The notes: a model not told the origin generated them from the sequence alone. A stretch of 64,000 bases of DNA from Aequorivita iocasae (GCF_016757735.1 NZ_CP068439.1:2046001-2110000), one strand, 5' to 3'; shown: positions 46,581 to 54,901, counted from the first letter of the stretch. Numbers and translations are program-made.

Positions 46581-47801
46581 TTGAAACAACTTTTAATTAT
46601 TGGCCATACATTCCCAGAACCTAGCACCACTGCTGCGGGAAGTAGGATGATGCAACTGGTTGAGTTGTTTCAGGAAGAAAATTACCAAATCACTTTTGCC
46701 AGTACAGCGGCTTTTTCTGAAAAAACTGAAAACCTTCATGCGCAGAATATTTCCGTAAAAAATATTAGGTTGAACGATGCTTCTTTTGATGAATTTATAA
46801 AAGAATTGAATCCCGAAATCGTAATCTTTGACCGCTATATTACTGAAGAACAATTCGGTTGGCGCGTTTCGGAAAATTGCCCGAATGCCCTAAAAATACT
46901 CGATACCGAAGATTTACATTTCCTTCGAAAGGCTAGGGAAGAGGCGGTGAAAAACAATAAACCCATTTCTGAAGCGAATCTTTTTTCGGAAACTGCAAAG
47001 CGCGAATTGGCGAGTATTTTACGTTGCGATTTGTCACTTATCATTTCAGAATATGAAATAGAACTGCTACAAAATACTTTTAAGATTTCTTCAGAAATAC
47101 TTTACTATCTGCCCTTTTTGGTCGAGACTATCTCTGAAAATACTCCTTCATTTGAACAACGCCAAAACTTTTTCACCATCGGCAATTTGCTACATGCACC
47201 AAATGTAGATTCTGTTTTGCAGTTAAAGCAAATTTGGCCGGAAATAAAAAGCCAGCTTCCTGAAGCTGAACTTCATATTTATGGAGCGTATGCGCCACAA
47301 CAAATACTTCAGCTTAACAATAAAAAAGAAGGTTTTATCATAAAAGGCTGGGCGGAAGATGTAGAAACCGTGATGAAAAACTACCGAGTGCAATTGGCTC
47401 CGCTGCGTTTTGGTGCAGGTTTAAAAGGCAAGCTTTTGGATGGGATGCAATTTGGTTTGCCTTCTGTAACCACGGAAGTTGGCGCGGAGGGAATGAACGG
47501 CGAACTTCAAATTGGTGGAAGCGTCACCACTTCAAAAGAAGATTTTATAAATGCTTCCGTAAAATTATATTCCGAAGAAAAGCTTTGGAACCAAGCACAA
47601 CTCAACGGTTTCGAAATCATAAAACAGCGTTTTCAAAAAAGCCTTTTTTCAGAAGATTTTAAAAGACACATTCGCACGCTTTCTTTAAAACTTGAAAAAC
47701 ATCGCCAAGAAAATTTTATTGGGCAGATATTTCAGCACCACACATTGCAAAGCACAAAATATTTGAGCAAGTGGATTGCGGAGAAAAATTCCTCTAAATA
47801 A
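46581..47801 (+). CDS. Glycosyltransferase family 4-like (GT-B)
   Basis: A 406-residue GT-B enzyme starting at TTG (KQLLIIGHTFPEPSTTAAGSR); no ATG suits the conserved N-terminus. The C-terminal donor domain contains FTIGNLLHAPNVDSV, GWAEDV and GLKGKLLDGMQFGLPSVTT, split as GLKGKLLDGM and GLPSVTT, typical of group 1 glycosyltransferases. The acceptor is unknown. Probably cell-envelope glycan synthesis. Confidence 0.85.
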   Translation: MKQLLIIGHTFPEPSTTAAGSRMMQLVELFQEENYQITFASTAAFSEKTENLHAQNISVKNIRLNDASFDEFIKELNPEIVIFDRYITEEQFGWRVSENCPNALKILDTEDLHFLRKAREEAVKNNKPISEANLFSETAKRELASILRCDLSLIISEYEIELLQNTFKISSEILYYLPFLVETISENTPSFEQRQNFFTIGNLLHAPNVDSVLQLKQIWPEIKSQLPEAELHIYGAYAPQQILQLNNKKEGFIIKGWAEDVETVMKNYRVQLAPLRFGAGLKGKLLDGMQFGLPSVTTEVGAEGMNGELQIGGSVTTSKEDFINASVKLYSEEKLWNQAQLNGFEIIKQRFQKSLFSEDFKRHIRTLSLKLEKHRQENFIGQIFQHHTLQSTKYLSKWIAEKNSSK

Positions 47802-47904
47802 TTAGTTCTTTTTTTTTAAAGGGAAATGCAAAGCTGATTTGCTATATTTGATAATGCTACCTAAGTTGTGGAACTGTTGACAAAGTTTCTTTTAATAAAA
47901 AACT

Positions 47905-48855
47905 ATGAAAAATATACTACTCTTTTTACTTGTAATCACCCCCAATATAATCTTTGCCCAAATAAACGGCTATCAATCCCGGAGCATACAAGGCTTTGAG
48001 GTATATGTGCTAGAAGAGGCCCTAAATAACCACCCACAGGAGACCAATGAGGCTATTGATTTATTGACTACAAAACTGGCAGAGATTGTTGATTTTGGGT
48101 TAAAAGAAGAAATACTGGAAGAACTACGCTTGGTAAAAATTTTCATGGATTGGAACACGACCAATGGTTCCGCCGTCTATCACCCGTACCTACAATGGTT
48201 GATAGACAATGGCTACATAGTGGAAAAATGGAAATCCATTGAAATATCCAATATCAACAATTTTATTAATTGGACGGAATTAAACCAACCCTTTATGGTC
48301 ATGCACGAAATGGCACATGCCTATCATCACCGGGTGTTGGGCTTTACCTATGCACCCATACTACAGGCGTACAACAGTGCCATGCAAAGTGGCCTTTACG
48401 ATTCCGTGCTGTATCATGCCGGGAACGGCGTATACTATTATCGCGAGGCATATGCCGCAACAAATGAAATGGAATACTTTGCGGAACTGACAGAGGCCTA
48501 TTTGGGTGAGAATGATTTTTATCCCTTTATCCGTGAGGAATTGGAAACGCATGACCCTGTGGCCTATGCTATTTTGGTAGGCATTTGGCAGTTTGAACAA
48601 TTGGGAGTTGAAGACAACAAATATACCGATGTTGTACTGTATCCTAATCCTACCGATGGGCTTATAACCTTAAAATGGAACAACACATGGAGGGCAAAAA
48701 CATTAAAAATCATCACCCTGGAAGGGAAGGTTTTACTGGAGCAGGACACAAACGCGACGGGCGATACCACGCTTAACATTGCTAACTTGGCTGCCGGAAT
48801 GTATGTGCTCGTGTTGGATAATCTAAAGACCTATAAAATAGTGAAGGCACATTAA
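47905..48855 (+). CDS. Secreted zincin-like metallopeptidase with type A T9SS tail
   Basis: A 316-residue exported protein (signal peptide to about 19, IIFAQ). A zinc-peptidase motif HEMAHAYHH (HExxH) is followed about 50 residues later by EMEYFAELTEAYLG, giving a Glu third ligand. This arrangement resembles anthrax-toxin lethal-factor-like zincins. The final about 75 residues are a Por secretion tail (VVLYPNPTDGL ... LAAGMYVLVL). The catalytic core is unusually small. Likely secreted to the surface. Confidence 0.82.
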   Translation: MKNILLFLLVITPNIIFAQINGYQSRSIQGFEVYVLEEALNNHPQETNEAIDLLTTKLAEIVDFGLKEEILEELRLVKIFMDWNTTNGSAVYHPYLQWLIDNGYIVEKWKSIEISNINNFINWTELNQPFMVMHEMAHAYHHRVLGFTYAPILQAYNSAMQSGLYDSVLYHAGNGVYYYREAYAATNEMEYFAELTEAYLGENDFYPFIREELETHDPVAYAILVGIWQFEQLGVEDNKYTDVVLYPNPTDGLITLKWNNTWRAKTLKIITLEGKVLLEQDTNATGDTTLNIANLAAGMYVLVLDNLKTYKIVKAH

Positions 48856-48940
48856 GCGGTTTTTAAATACCCCTCAATTATAGATTGAAGGATATATTTA
48901 TTTTAATTTTTATCAAGGTGCAACCCAATACTAAAATACC

Positions 48941-49342
48941 ATGGCTATCCCTTCTAAAGATATTTTGGAATACAACAAAACGCAAATAGTAGCGGACGGA
49001 GCAATCTGCGATCTTCTTTCAATAGAAATCAGCAAACACTTGCCCGAAGCCGAAGGCAAGATCTGGCACGGCCATCCCGTATGGCTTTTGGAGGGCAATC
49101 CCATTGTGGGTTACAGCAAGGAGAAAAAAGGGTTGCGGCTTATGTTTTGGAGCGGGGCCGACTTTAACGAAGAAGGCTTGGACGTGAGGGGAAAAAAATT
49201 TAAGGATGCCTCTAAGTTTTACCAATCAGTAAACGAAATCAATACGGAAAATTTAAAACGTTGGCTGGAAAAATCAAGGGCAATACAGTGGGACTATAAA
49301 AACATAGTAAAACGAAAGGGGGTCTTGGAAAGGTTGAAATAA
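48941..49342 (+). CDS. DUF1801 domain protein
   Basis: A 133-residue soluble protein. The core (KIWHGHPVWLLEGNPIVGYS ... LRLMFWSGADFNEEGL, in two pieces) matches the YdhG-like/DUF1801 fold. The fold is small alpha/beta with unknown biochemical role. It is monocistronic. Confidence 0.82.
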   Translation: MAIPSKDILEYNKTQIVADGAICDLLSIEISKHLPEAEGKIWHGHPVWLLEGNPIVGYSKEKKGLRLMFWSGADFNEEGLDVRGKKFKDASKFYQSVNEINTENLKRWLEKSRAIQWDYKNIVKRKGVLERLK

Positions 49343-49576
49343 AAACTTTTAGTTGGCTATTCCTCTTAATTCACACAGGCATTTCGCAGATTTTTTATGC
49401 TTATATTACAAAGAAAAATAAGAATTTTCTATAGGAAACAGAGGGGAATTCTATTTAATAGTATATGGTAAGTTGCCTCATGCGACTAAAATGTACAGGC
49501 AAGTTTAATGGGAGATAAATTCGGTTAAGATTTAAACCATTGTGTTCCTTGATGCCTTTTGGTTTATATAATATCG

Positions 49577-49719
49577 TATTTAGAAGGTTTCTATGTAATA
49601 TTTAGGAAGTATCTAGGAAGTATCTAGGAAGTTGCTATGTAGTTGGGTCGGCATGGAGACGGCATGGAGTCGGCTTACAGACGGCATGCAATCGGCTTAA
49701 AGTCGGCATGTACTTCTTG
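49577..49719 (+). repeat. Thirteen-unit 11-bp phased repeat array
   Basis: Exactly 143 bp (13 x 11) in one phase. The first half has units of type TATCTAGGAAG and TTGCTATGTAG; the second half alternates units of type TGGAGTCGGCA and TGGAGACGGCA, with a CGGC core. Every unit begins with T. The array stops where a promoter -33 TTG begins (49717). It is part of a 429-bp gap; upstream of 49577 nothing else is recognised. Confidence 0.88.
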
Positions 49720-49747
49720 TATTTTTAGCGAAAAGTTTCTATTTTTA
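49717..49747 (+). promoter_or_regulatory. Promoter TTG-20-TATTTTTA at the end of the array
   Basis: TTG at 49717-49719, a 20-bp spacer, TATTTTTA at 49740-49747, and the gene start at 49772. Confidence 0.6.
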
Positions 49748-49771
49748 CTTTAGAAACCAACAAGTTTAGCC

Positions 49772-50422
49772 ATGGGAGGATTCACTTACGAAAATAATAA
49801 AAAAAATCCAAGAATTTACAAAAATTCTGATGAATTTGGGTTGTGCAGTTTATTTGTCAAAGAATTTAAGATAGCCTTACTGCCTCTGTTAAAGTATAAA
49901 AAGGTTGGCATGCTCCACCAGCGGCTGATGAGTTTATGCTCCAAAATAAAATTATTGGATCCCACTTCGGAAAAGGGTAACCGCTCCATGGGAGGGGGCC
50001 TGAAGACGCTCAAGGGCAAAATGTTGCTAAGGGAATTTGTCTTTACGCCCAAAGCAGGCATACGGCAGCATTTTGGGAATCCGGACATAGATGAAGCGGA
50101 TTTCACATTGACCTGGCGCGGATTTGATCCCTCTTCGGCCCGATTTCCGAAGGGAGCGACGGATTTTGAGCTCATATATTTAGTATTGGCGTATGATCCC
50201 GATATAAATTTATTTGCTACTTATGAAGCGGTACCCATTCGAAGATCAAAACAGGGGAAAGCGGAAGTTTTGGTGATGCCGCTAGCGCGGAAGGTGAAGA
50301 AAAAAGAGGGGATGTATTTTATTCCCGTTATCGGACTGCGGTTTTTAGAGATTATTGGGGAAGAGGAGTATGAATGTTTGGGGCAGGATGCTGTTGGGAT
50401 TGAGATTTTGGGGGTATATTAG
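49772..50422 (+). CDS. Uncharacterised protein under the 11-bp repeat array
   Basis: A 216-residue soluble protein with no signal peptide or membrane helix, not assigned to any family I know. It has a Lys-rich N-terminus, a central segment with RSMGGGLKTLKGKMLLREF and a Trp-containing TLTWRGFDPSSARFPKGATD, split as TLTWRGFDP and ARFPKG, and a C-terminal beta-rich part ending GIEILGVY. The start has a strong promoter 25 bp upstream. Its control by a repeat array and its position 500 bp before the recombinase suggest, but do not prove, a connection with the cassette system. Confidence 0.8.
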   Translation: MGGFTYENNKKNPRIYKNSDEFGLCSLFVKEFKIALLPLLKYKKVGMLHQRLMSLCSKIKLLDPTSEKGNRSMGGGLKTLKGKMLLREFVFTPKAGIRQHFGNPDIDEADFTLTWRGFDPSSARFPKGATDFELIYLVLAYDPDINLFATYEAVPIRRSKQGKAEVLVMPLARKVKKKEGMYFIPVIGLRFLEIIGEEEYECLGQDAVGIEILGVY

Positions 50423-50442
50423 TTGTTGGGTTTGGATTAGCA

Positions 50443-50799
50443 TTACTTTCGTTTTTTAACGATGAGGATTTCATCGTCTGAAAATTCCATCCAGGCAAGG
50501 TCGTAGATATAGTGGAACATTTTGTTATGGGAGTTAATGTGGAAATGAGTGTGATACATAAACCGGAATTTCTTTTTCTCAAGCACGTTTCTATATATTT
50601 TGACTTGAGATTTATTATTTCCGAGCAATTCTGATAAGATGGAATAGTTTCGCTTTAAGTAGCCGTTTATTTCTATGGCTGCCTGTTTGGATGCATAGCG
50701 AAGGTGTTTGTGGTACTGGTTTTTGCAATAGGTAGAGCAGAAGATTTTATCGGTTCGCCCTTTCAGTGGTTTTTCGCATATTTTGCATTTCCTGTCCAT
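50443..50799 (-). CDS. Small zinc-ribbon protein
   Basis: A 118-residue basic protein whose N-terminus carries a zinc-binding set, CKICEKPLKGRTDKIFCSTYC, with two Cys pairs (C-x2-C and C-x3-C). The rest is helical and rich in Lys, His and Tyr (KHLRYASKQAA, YHTHFHINSH). It may bind nucleic acid. It is divergent from the recombinase gene across a 128-bp control region containing a perfect palindrome, so it may regulate or assist the recombinase. No family name recognised. Confidence 0.75.
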   Translation of the reverse strand: MDRKCKICEKPLKGRTDKIFCSTYCKNQYHKHLRYASKQAAIEINGYLKRNYSILSELLGNNKSQVKIYRNVLEKKKFRFMYHTHFHINSHNKMFHYIYDLAWMEFSDDEILIVKKRK

Positions 50800-50829
50800 G
50801 CGGTCATTGTTATTACTGTAAATATAGAG

Positions 50830-50848
50830 TATCCGTTCCTAACGGATA
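50830..50848. promoter_or_regulatory. Palindromic operator candidate between zinc-ribbon and recombinase genes
   Basis: TATCCGTT-CCT-AACGGATA is a perfect 8-bp inverted repeat. A -7-like TAATTTTG lies at 50897-50904, 24 bp before the recombinase start. Confidence 0.5.
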
Positions 50849-50927
50849 AACACACTTATGGACGTTTTCTCCTATATAATGGGACATTTTTTTCACTAAT
50901 TTTGGTAGAAACCAGAAAAATAGCGAA

Positions 50928-52064
50928 ATGGATACGACAAAAAGGAATACAATTATTCTATTTGCCCCGCGCGCCAATGCGGGGCGCGTAAAGGTAAGAA
51001 TTCCCTACGAACTAAAAGCGGAACGGGAAGCCTTTAAAAAACTGGACGGCACGTTTTACCATTACAATCAAAAACTGTGGAGTATCGTAAACACCGAAGA
51101 AAACCTAAAAAAAGTTCGACACCTTTTTGGCAGCAAACTGGTGGTTGAAAATGAGGTGTCCCCCGCCAAGATACCACAATTCAGTCCTTCTGAAAAAATT
51201 CAAAAGGAACTGGACCGCAATCAACAAAAAATGGTTTTAAAAGGTTTTAGCAACAGTACCATACGCAGCTATCAAAGCTGCTTACTTCAGTTTTTTAAGT
51301 ATTTCGAAACTGCGGATTTAAGAACCATAACCAAGACCCAAATTGAGGGCTATGTGTTTTTTTTGATCAATAAATATAAAATAGGCGACCAACAACAGAA
51401 CATGGTCATTAATGCCATTAAGTGCTATTATGAGCATACGTTGGAAATGCCCCGTGAGTACTATAACATCACCCGCCCAAAGAAGAGCAAGGACCTGCCC
51501 AATGTTTTGAGTACGGAGGAAGTAAGGCAAATAATAAACCAACCCACAAACATAAAGCACCGTGCCATCCTCCATATAATCTATGGTGGGGGTCTGCGCG
51601 TGGGCGAGGTGAGGCGGTTGCGGGTAAAGGACATCCGCAGTGATGACGGCTATATATTTATTAAGGACAGCAAGGGAAAGCGTGACCGGCATACGGTGCT
51701 TAGCCCGCTACTGTTGGATCTGTTGCGCAACTATTACCGGCAGCACCGGCCCAGCTATTGGCTTTTTGAAGGGCAGGACGGCGGGCAGTACAGTGCCAAG
51801 AGCATACAGCAAATTTACCGAGCTGCGGTAAAGGCCACCAATAGCAACCCCTGGAGCACGCCGCACACCCTCCGGCACAGCTTTGCCACCCATTTGATGG
51901 AGCGGGGAACCAACATAAGGTATATACAGAGCGCACTGGGCCATGCCAGCACCAAAACGACCGAGGTGTACACCCGTGTTTTGGGTATTAACAATAAAAC
52001 TTTAAAGAGCCCTTTGGATACTTTGTATGAAACGGTTACATTTGGGAAAAAAGAACCCCATTGA
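50928..52064 (+). CDS. Integron-integrase-like tyrosine recombinase
   Basis: A 378-residue tyrosine recombinase with catalytic set R224 (GGGLRVGEV), K249 region (DSKGKRDR), H313 and R316 (HTLRHSFATH), H339 (LGHAS) and nucleophile Y348 (TTEVYTRV). An extra N-terminal domain of about 75 residues precedes the core-binding SAM-like domain (about 85-180). The C-terminus VLGINNKTLKSPLD resembles the end of IntI enzymes (VL ... SPLD), but the extra helical insert that IntI carries between the R and HxxR boxes is missing; the spacing there is XerD-like. It is directly followed by the first recombination site. It probably excises and inserts the downstream cassettes. It faces the same way as the cassettes, unlike most IntI genes. 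Confidence 0.9.
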   Translation: MDTTKRNTIILFAPRANAGRVKVRIPYELKAEREAFKKLDGTFYHYNQKLWSIVNTEENLKKVRHLFGSKLVVENEVSPAKIPQFSPSEKIQKELDRNQQKMVLKGFSNSTIRSYQSCLLQFFKYFETADLRTITKTQIEGYVFFLINKYKIGDQQQNMVINAIKCYYEHTLEMPREYYNITRPKKSKDLPNVLSTEEVRQIINQPTNIKHRAILHIIYGGGLRVGEVRRLRVKDIRSDDGYIFIKDSKGKRDRHTVLSPLLLDLLRNYYRQHRPSYWLFEGQDGGQYSAKSIQQIYRAAVKATNSNPWSTPHTLRHSFATHLMERGTNIRYIQSALGHASTKTTEVYTRVLGINNKTLKSPLDTLYETVTFGKKEPH

Positions 52065-52066
52065 CG

Positions 52067-52122
52067 TTCGCACATGTGCGATATAAACGCAATAGGGGGT
52101 TCGTTTATACACATGTTGTGCG
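52067..52122 (+). other. attI-like hairpin site at the recombinase end
   Basis: Three bases after the recombinase stop begins an imperfect hairpin: CGCACA/TGTGCG, TGTG/CACA, then TATAAACG (52082-52089) with CGTTTATA (52102-52109) around a 12-nt loop. It ends with the first GTTG core (52115), where cassette 1 begins. Confidence 0.65.
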
Positions 52123-52138
52123 TCATACCGACAACCTA

Positions 52139-52621
52139 ATGAAAATTGAATTTAACTACATATTAAAAGACCACGGTTGGGCGATTGGAAAGCTTAAATC
52201 AAAAGATTTTTCGACTGAATTTAATGCGTCATATCTTCACGACACTCTGAATTCGATTATCAATGCACTCATCGGACTTTTGACTGACCGAAAAAGAGTT
52301 ATGATTCCATTTTATGACGAACCTGGAGAACACCAATTAGTGATTGAAAAAATTGATAATACCAAAAAAATTACGATTGAATTGAAATGGTATGAGGATT
52401 ACGCAACTGAATACTTTATAGATTCGGACAAATACGAATTACTTTATAAAGGAGAAACAACATTGAAAAGTTTTATCACTAACGGATTTAACTCTATCGA
52501 AAAAATATTAAACGAAAACGGAATTGAGGGATATAAAGAAAAATGGAGGCGTGAATTCCCAATTGTTGACTTTAAAAAACTGACTGAATTAAAAAGTACG
52601 AACGCACAACAATGGCTATAA
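52139..52621 (+). CDS. Cassette 1 protein, unknown
   Basis: A 160-residue soluble acidic protein; the ATG is 17 bp after the cassette edge. The open frame continues upstream across the attI-like site, but that is not a credible start. Its last codons (NAQQWL) are written by the R'' box and left arm of attC1, so gene and recombination site overlap. The mix of short beta stretches and Trp/Tyr-rich helices resembles immunity-type proteins only vaguely. No family assigned. Confidence 0.78.
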   Translation: MKIEFNYILKDHGWAIGKLKSKDFSTEFNASYLHDTLNSIINALIGLLTDRKRVMIPFYDEPGEHQLVIEKIDNTKKITIELKWYEDYATEYFIDSDKYELLYKGETTLKSFITNGFNSIEKILNENGIEGYKEKWRREFPIVDFKKLTELKSTNAQQWL

Positions 52622-52739
52622 TTCATTGCGGTTGAATTCCTAATCGGAATTCAACGCTTATTTGTTATCTTTCGGCTACGGCGGAAAGAATCCTACGGAT
52701 TTTTCCGCAACAAAATCATAGCCAAACACGTTGTAACAC
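52603..52739 (+). repeat. attC1, intact attC-like site (137 nt)
   Basis: Box CGCACAAC (52603-52610), left arm 52613-52631 and right arm 52705-52724, then GTTG (52730). The arms pair over 19 positions with one unpaired T on the right; the three substitutions are all G.T on the bottom strand. Between them are two further hairpins: GTTGAATTCC/GGAATTCAAC and GCGGAAA/TTTCCGC. TATCTTTC at 52666 may be a promoter element. Confidence 0.82.
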
Positions 52740-52842
52740 ATTTAAATGACTAACATCGGAAAATTAATTGAATAATAAAGCGAATAATTTATCTCTAACT
52801 TCAAGAGTTACTTATTTGAAAATGAAATAAAAAATAACGGAA

Positions 52843-53199
52843 ATGGACAATAATAAAATAACTGAATTCCAAAAAATAACAGAACGATTACAAAAAATTC
52901 GTAAAAATTTATTTGAGGAATGGAAATTAAAATATCCTTCGCATTATAGATTAGAAAGTTCAGCATCCGAAATAATGGAATTACTAAAAGAAACCAAAAT
53001 TGAGGATGAGGAATTTGAATTTTGGAAATCTTGGAAAATTAGAGAAATGGATATTTTTATAGCTGATTTGGTTGGAGAATTGCATCACGATTATGAAAAA
53101 AGGCTCAAGCGCTATCACGGAAAATGGTCTAAAGAAAAAGAGAAAATTGACACTCTGATTGCTGAATTTAAACAAAAGTTTGGAAATCGAACTGAATAA
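52843..53199 (+). CDS. Cassette 2 protein, unknown charged helical
   Basis: A 118-residue, highly charged, almost entirely helical soluble protein with no signal peptide (DNNKITEFQKITERLQKI at the start). No family recognised; coiled-coil-like. It starts about 110 bp into cassette 2, and its stop lies 5 bp before the R'' box GTGTTACAAC of attC2. Confidence 0.75.
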   Translation: MDNNKITEFQKITERLQKIRKNLFEEWKLKYPSHYRLESSASEIMELLKETKIEDEEFEFWKSWKIREMDIFIADLVGELHHDYEKRLKRYHGKWSKEKEKIDTLIAEFKQKFGNRTE

Positions 53200-53218
53200 A
53201 AAACGTGTTACAACAATG

Positions 53219-54901
53219 GTAACCGTTGCACAACCCCTTAATTCCGTAAAAGCTGACCCCGTTTAAGCCGTTTTAAGCGGCTTTATTTTTTGTTCACGCT
53301 ACAGCGTAGGCACTCTTCGGAAGTATTAAAAACGGGGCTATACATCTCTGAAGGTGCTTTTTCAGTGAAAACGTAAGCGCAAGGCAGATTGCCCCACTTT
53401 TTGACCGTTTCTGGACGAACTTTAGGTATTTTTTAAGGTTGTAGGCCATTGCCGAGAGGTGCATGCACTTGTTGGCCTGTGCCAGCCCAATGGTATTTAC
53501 CTTGCCAAGCCCCATAAACTGGGTGAGCGTTCCGAAGACCGGTTCCACCGTACTCTGCCTTTTGCCCTTCATATACCTGCCCAGTGGGCTGCTTACACGG
53601 GCAATGTTACGTTCATATTCCTCTCGATATGCTGTTATGTTGATGCGTTTTTCGTGCGACTTGCCGATGCACTGGGCCTTGATGGGACAGCCCTTGCAAT
53701 CGCTCCTCCTGGTGAAATAGTTATCCTTGAGCGTTCCCTTTTCCAGTTTCTGCTTGCGGAAGGTCACCTTTTTTCCCTGTGGGCACAGCCAGTAATTCCC
53801 GCCCTCTATATAGACAAAACCCTCCGGGCCACCTTTGTAGGTGCCGTGGGGCGGGATAAAGCTCTTGATGCCCTGCCTTTCAAGGAATGCATAGTTCTCG
53901 CCGCTGCTGTAGCCCGTGTCGGCCACGCAGTTTTCCCAGACCAGGCCTTGTTTCCCTAGCCGCCGTTTTAATCGCTGTACAATGTCCGGCAATTGCTGGT
54001 TGTCCTTTCCATCCGCGTGGTAGGCCCTTATATCGCTGATCACGTGGTGGGCGGTGTCCACGCACAGCTGGCTCAGGTAGTTGAGCTTCCGTGCCTTGCC
54101 GGGCTTTACGCTGATGCGGGCATCGGGATCGGTGGGGCTGTAATGGGTCTTGTTGCTGGTATATTTACTTCCCTTGTTTCCCGCTCCGGGGCGCTGATCT
54201 TGGTCTTTGTTCCAGCGTTTGTTTCGTGAGGCAATGGCATTGAGTTCCTTCCCGTTGGCGGTAATAGTACGCTGGCCTTTATCTGATCTATCGCCCTTGC
54301 TTTTGCGAAAGGGCTTTTCTTTATCCATTGCGCTTATGTGGCGAACCTTACGAAGATGTGATTCCAGCTCTTCTTCCGGAACCTTCAGCTCCAGACTGTC
54401 CATAGAGGCATTGGCCTTGACCGGGGCGCTGTCCACCGTCTGGGTATGGCCGCTGACCATCCCCACATCCACGCAGAGGGTGAAGACCTTGGTGAACACT
54501 GCTTCAAAGACATCCTCGGGAAAGAGTTGCCGCGTACGGCTGATGGTAGAGTGCCAAGGGAGTTGCTCGTCTATCCCATAGCCCAAAAAGTAGAGGATAT
54601 CCAGGCGCATCCCGCAATGTTCCACAAGCTTGCGGTCGCTGGTGATGTTCTCCAAATAACCAACCAGACAAAGCTTGAAAAATACGATCGGGTCGATGCT
54701 CTTTTGGCCGCTGTCGCCATAAAAGTCCCTTGTAAGTGCATATAAATAATTCAGGTCCAAAGCCGATTGTAGCCGACGGTAAAAATTGTGCTCCGGAACG
54801 CGCTCGCTCAAACGGAAATCGTTGAAGAGCTTTTCTTGGTAGATCTTTTTTCCTTGCATACCATGAAATTACGGAAAATCCTTAACTTGTGCAACAGGCA
54901 C
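53219..54901 (-). mobile_element. IS1182-family insertion sequence, copy 1
   Basis: 1683 bp with imperfect terminal repeats sharing GTTGCACAA near each end (left GTAACCGTTGCACAA, right complement GTGCCTGTTGCACAA). It is flanked by the direct repeat AATG (53215-53218 and 54902-54905). It encodes one transposase on the minus strand. Confidence 0.9.
53294..54859 (-). CDS. IS1182-family transposase, copy 1
   Basis: A 521-residue DDE transposase. Catalytic regions are TVDSAPVKANAS (first Asp, near residue 142), CVADTGYSSGENY (second Asp) and RQSTVEPVFGTL (Glu). A Cys-rich segment (CKGCPIKAQCIG) typical of the family precedes the last block. The protein is identical to the second copy, so transposition is recent. 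It is intact and probably active. Confidence 0.95.
   Translation of the reverse strand: MQGKKIYQEKLFNDFRLSERVPEHNFYRRLQSALDLNYLYALTRDFYGDSGQKSIDPIVFFKLCLVGYLENITSDRKLVEHCGMRLDILYFLGYGIDEQLPWHSTISRTRQLFPEDVFEAVFTKVFTLCVDVGMVSGHTQTVDSAPVKANASMDSLELKVPEEELESHLRKVRHISAMDKEKPFRKSKGDRSDKGQRTITANGKELNAIASRNKRWNKDQDQRPGAGNKGSKYTSNKTHYSPTDPDARISVKPGKARKLNYLSQLCVDTAHHVISDIRAYHADGKDNQQLPDIVQRLKRRLGKQGLVWENCVADTGYSSGENYAFLERQGIKSFIPPHGTYKGGPEGFVYIEGGNYWLCPQGKKVTFRKQKLEKGTLKDNYFTRRSDCKGCPIKAQCIGKSHEKRINITAYREEYERNIARVSSPLGRYMKGKRQSTVEPVFGTLTQFMGLGKVNTIGLAQANKCMHLSAMAYNLKKYLKFVQKRSKSGAICLALTFSLKKHLQRCIAPFLILPKSAYAVA

Noticed and set aside
49577-49719. CRISPR array
   Set aside because: The units are 11 bp with no spacers and no cas genes are present.
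52061-52138. Upstream extension of the cassette 1 frame
   Set aside because: It runs through the attI-like hairpin and the recombinase stop; the ATG at 52139 fits the usual cassette layout.
53459-54745. Plus-strand open frames inside both IS1182 copies
   Set aside because: They are shadows of the transposase gene; they have no family features and are duplicated only because the IS is.
53222-54900. IS1182 ends (GTTGCACAA / TTGTGCAAC) as the borders of separate transposase cassettes
   Set aside because: The 4-bp duplications AATG and ATTG lie outside these boxes, both copies have identical ends, and removing each element restores a continuous attC-like hairpin. They are terminal repeats, not cassette cores.
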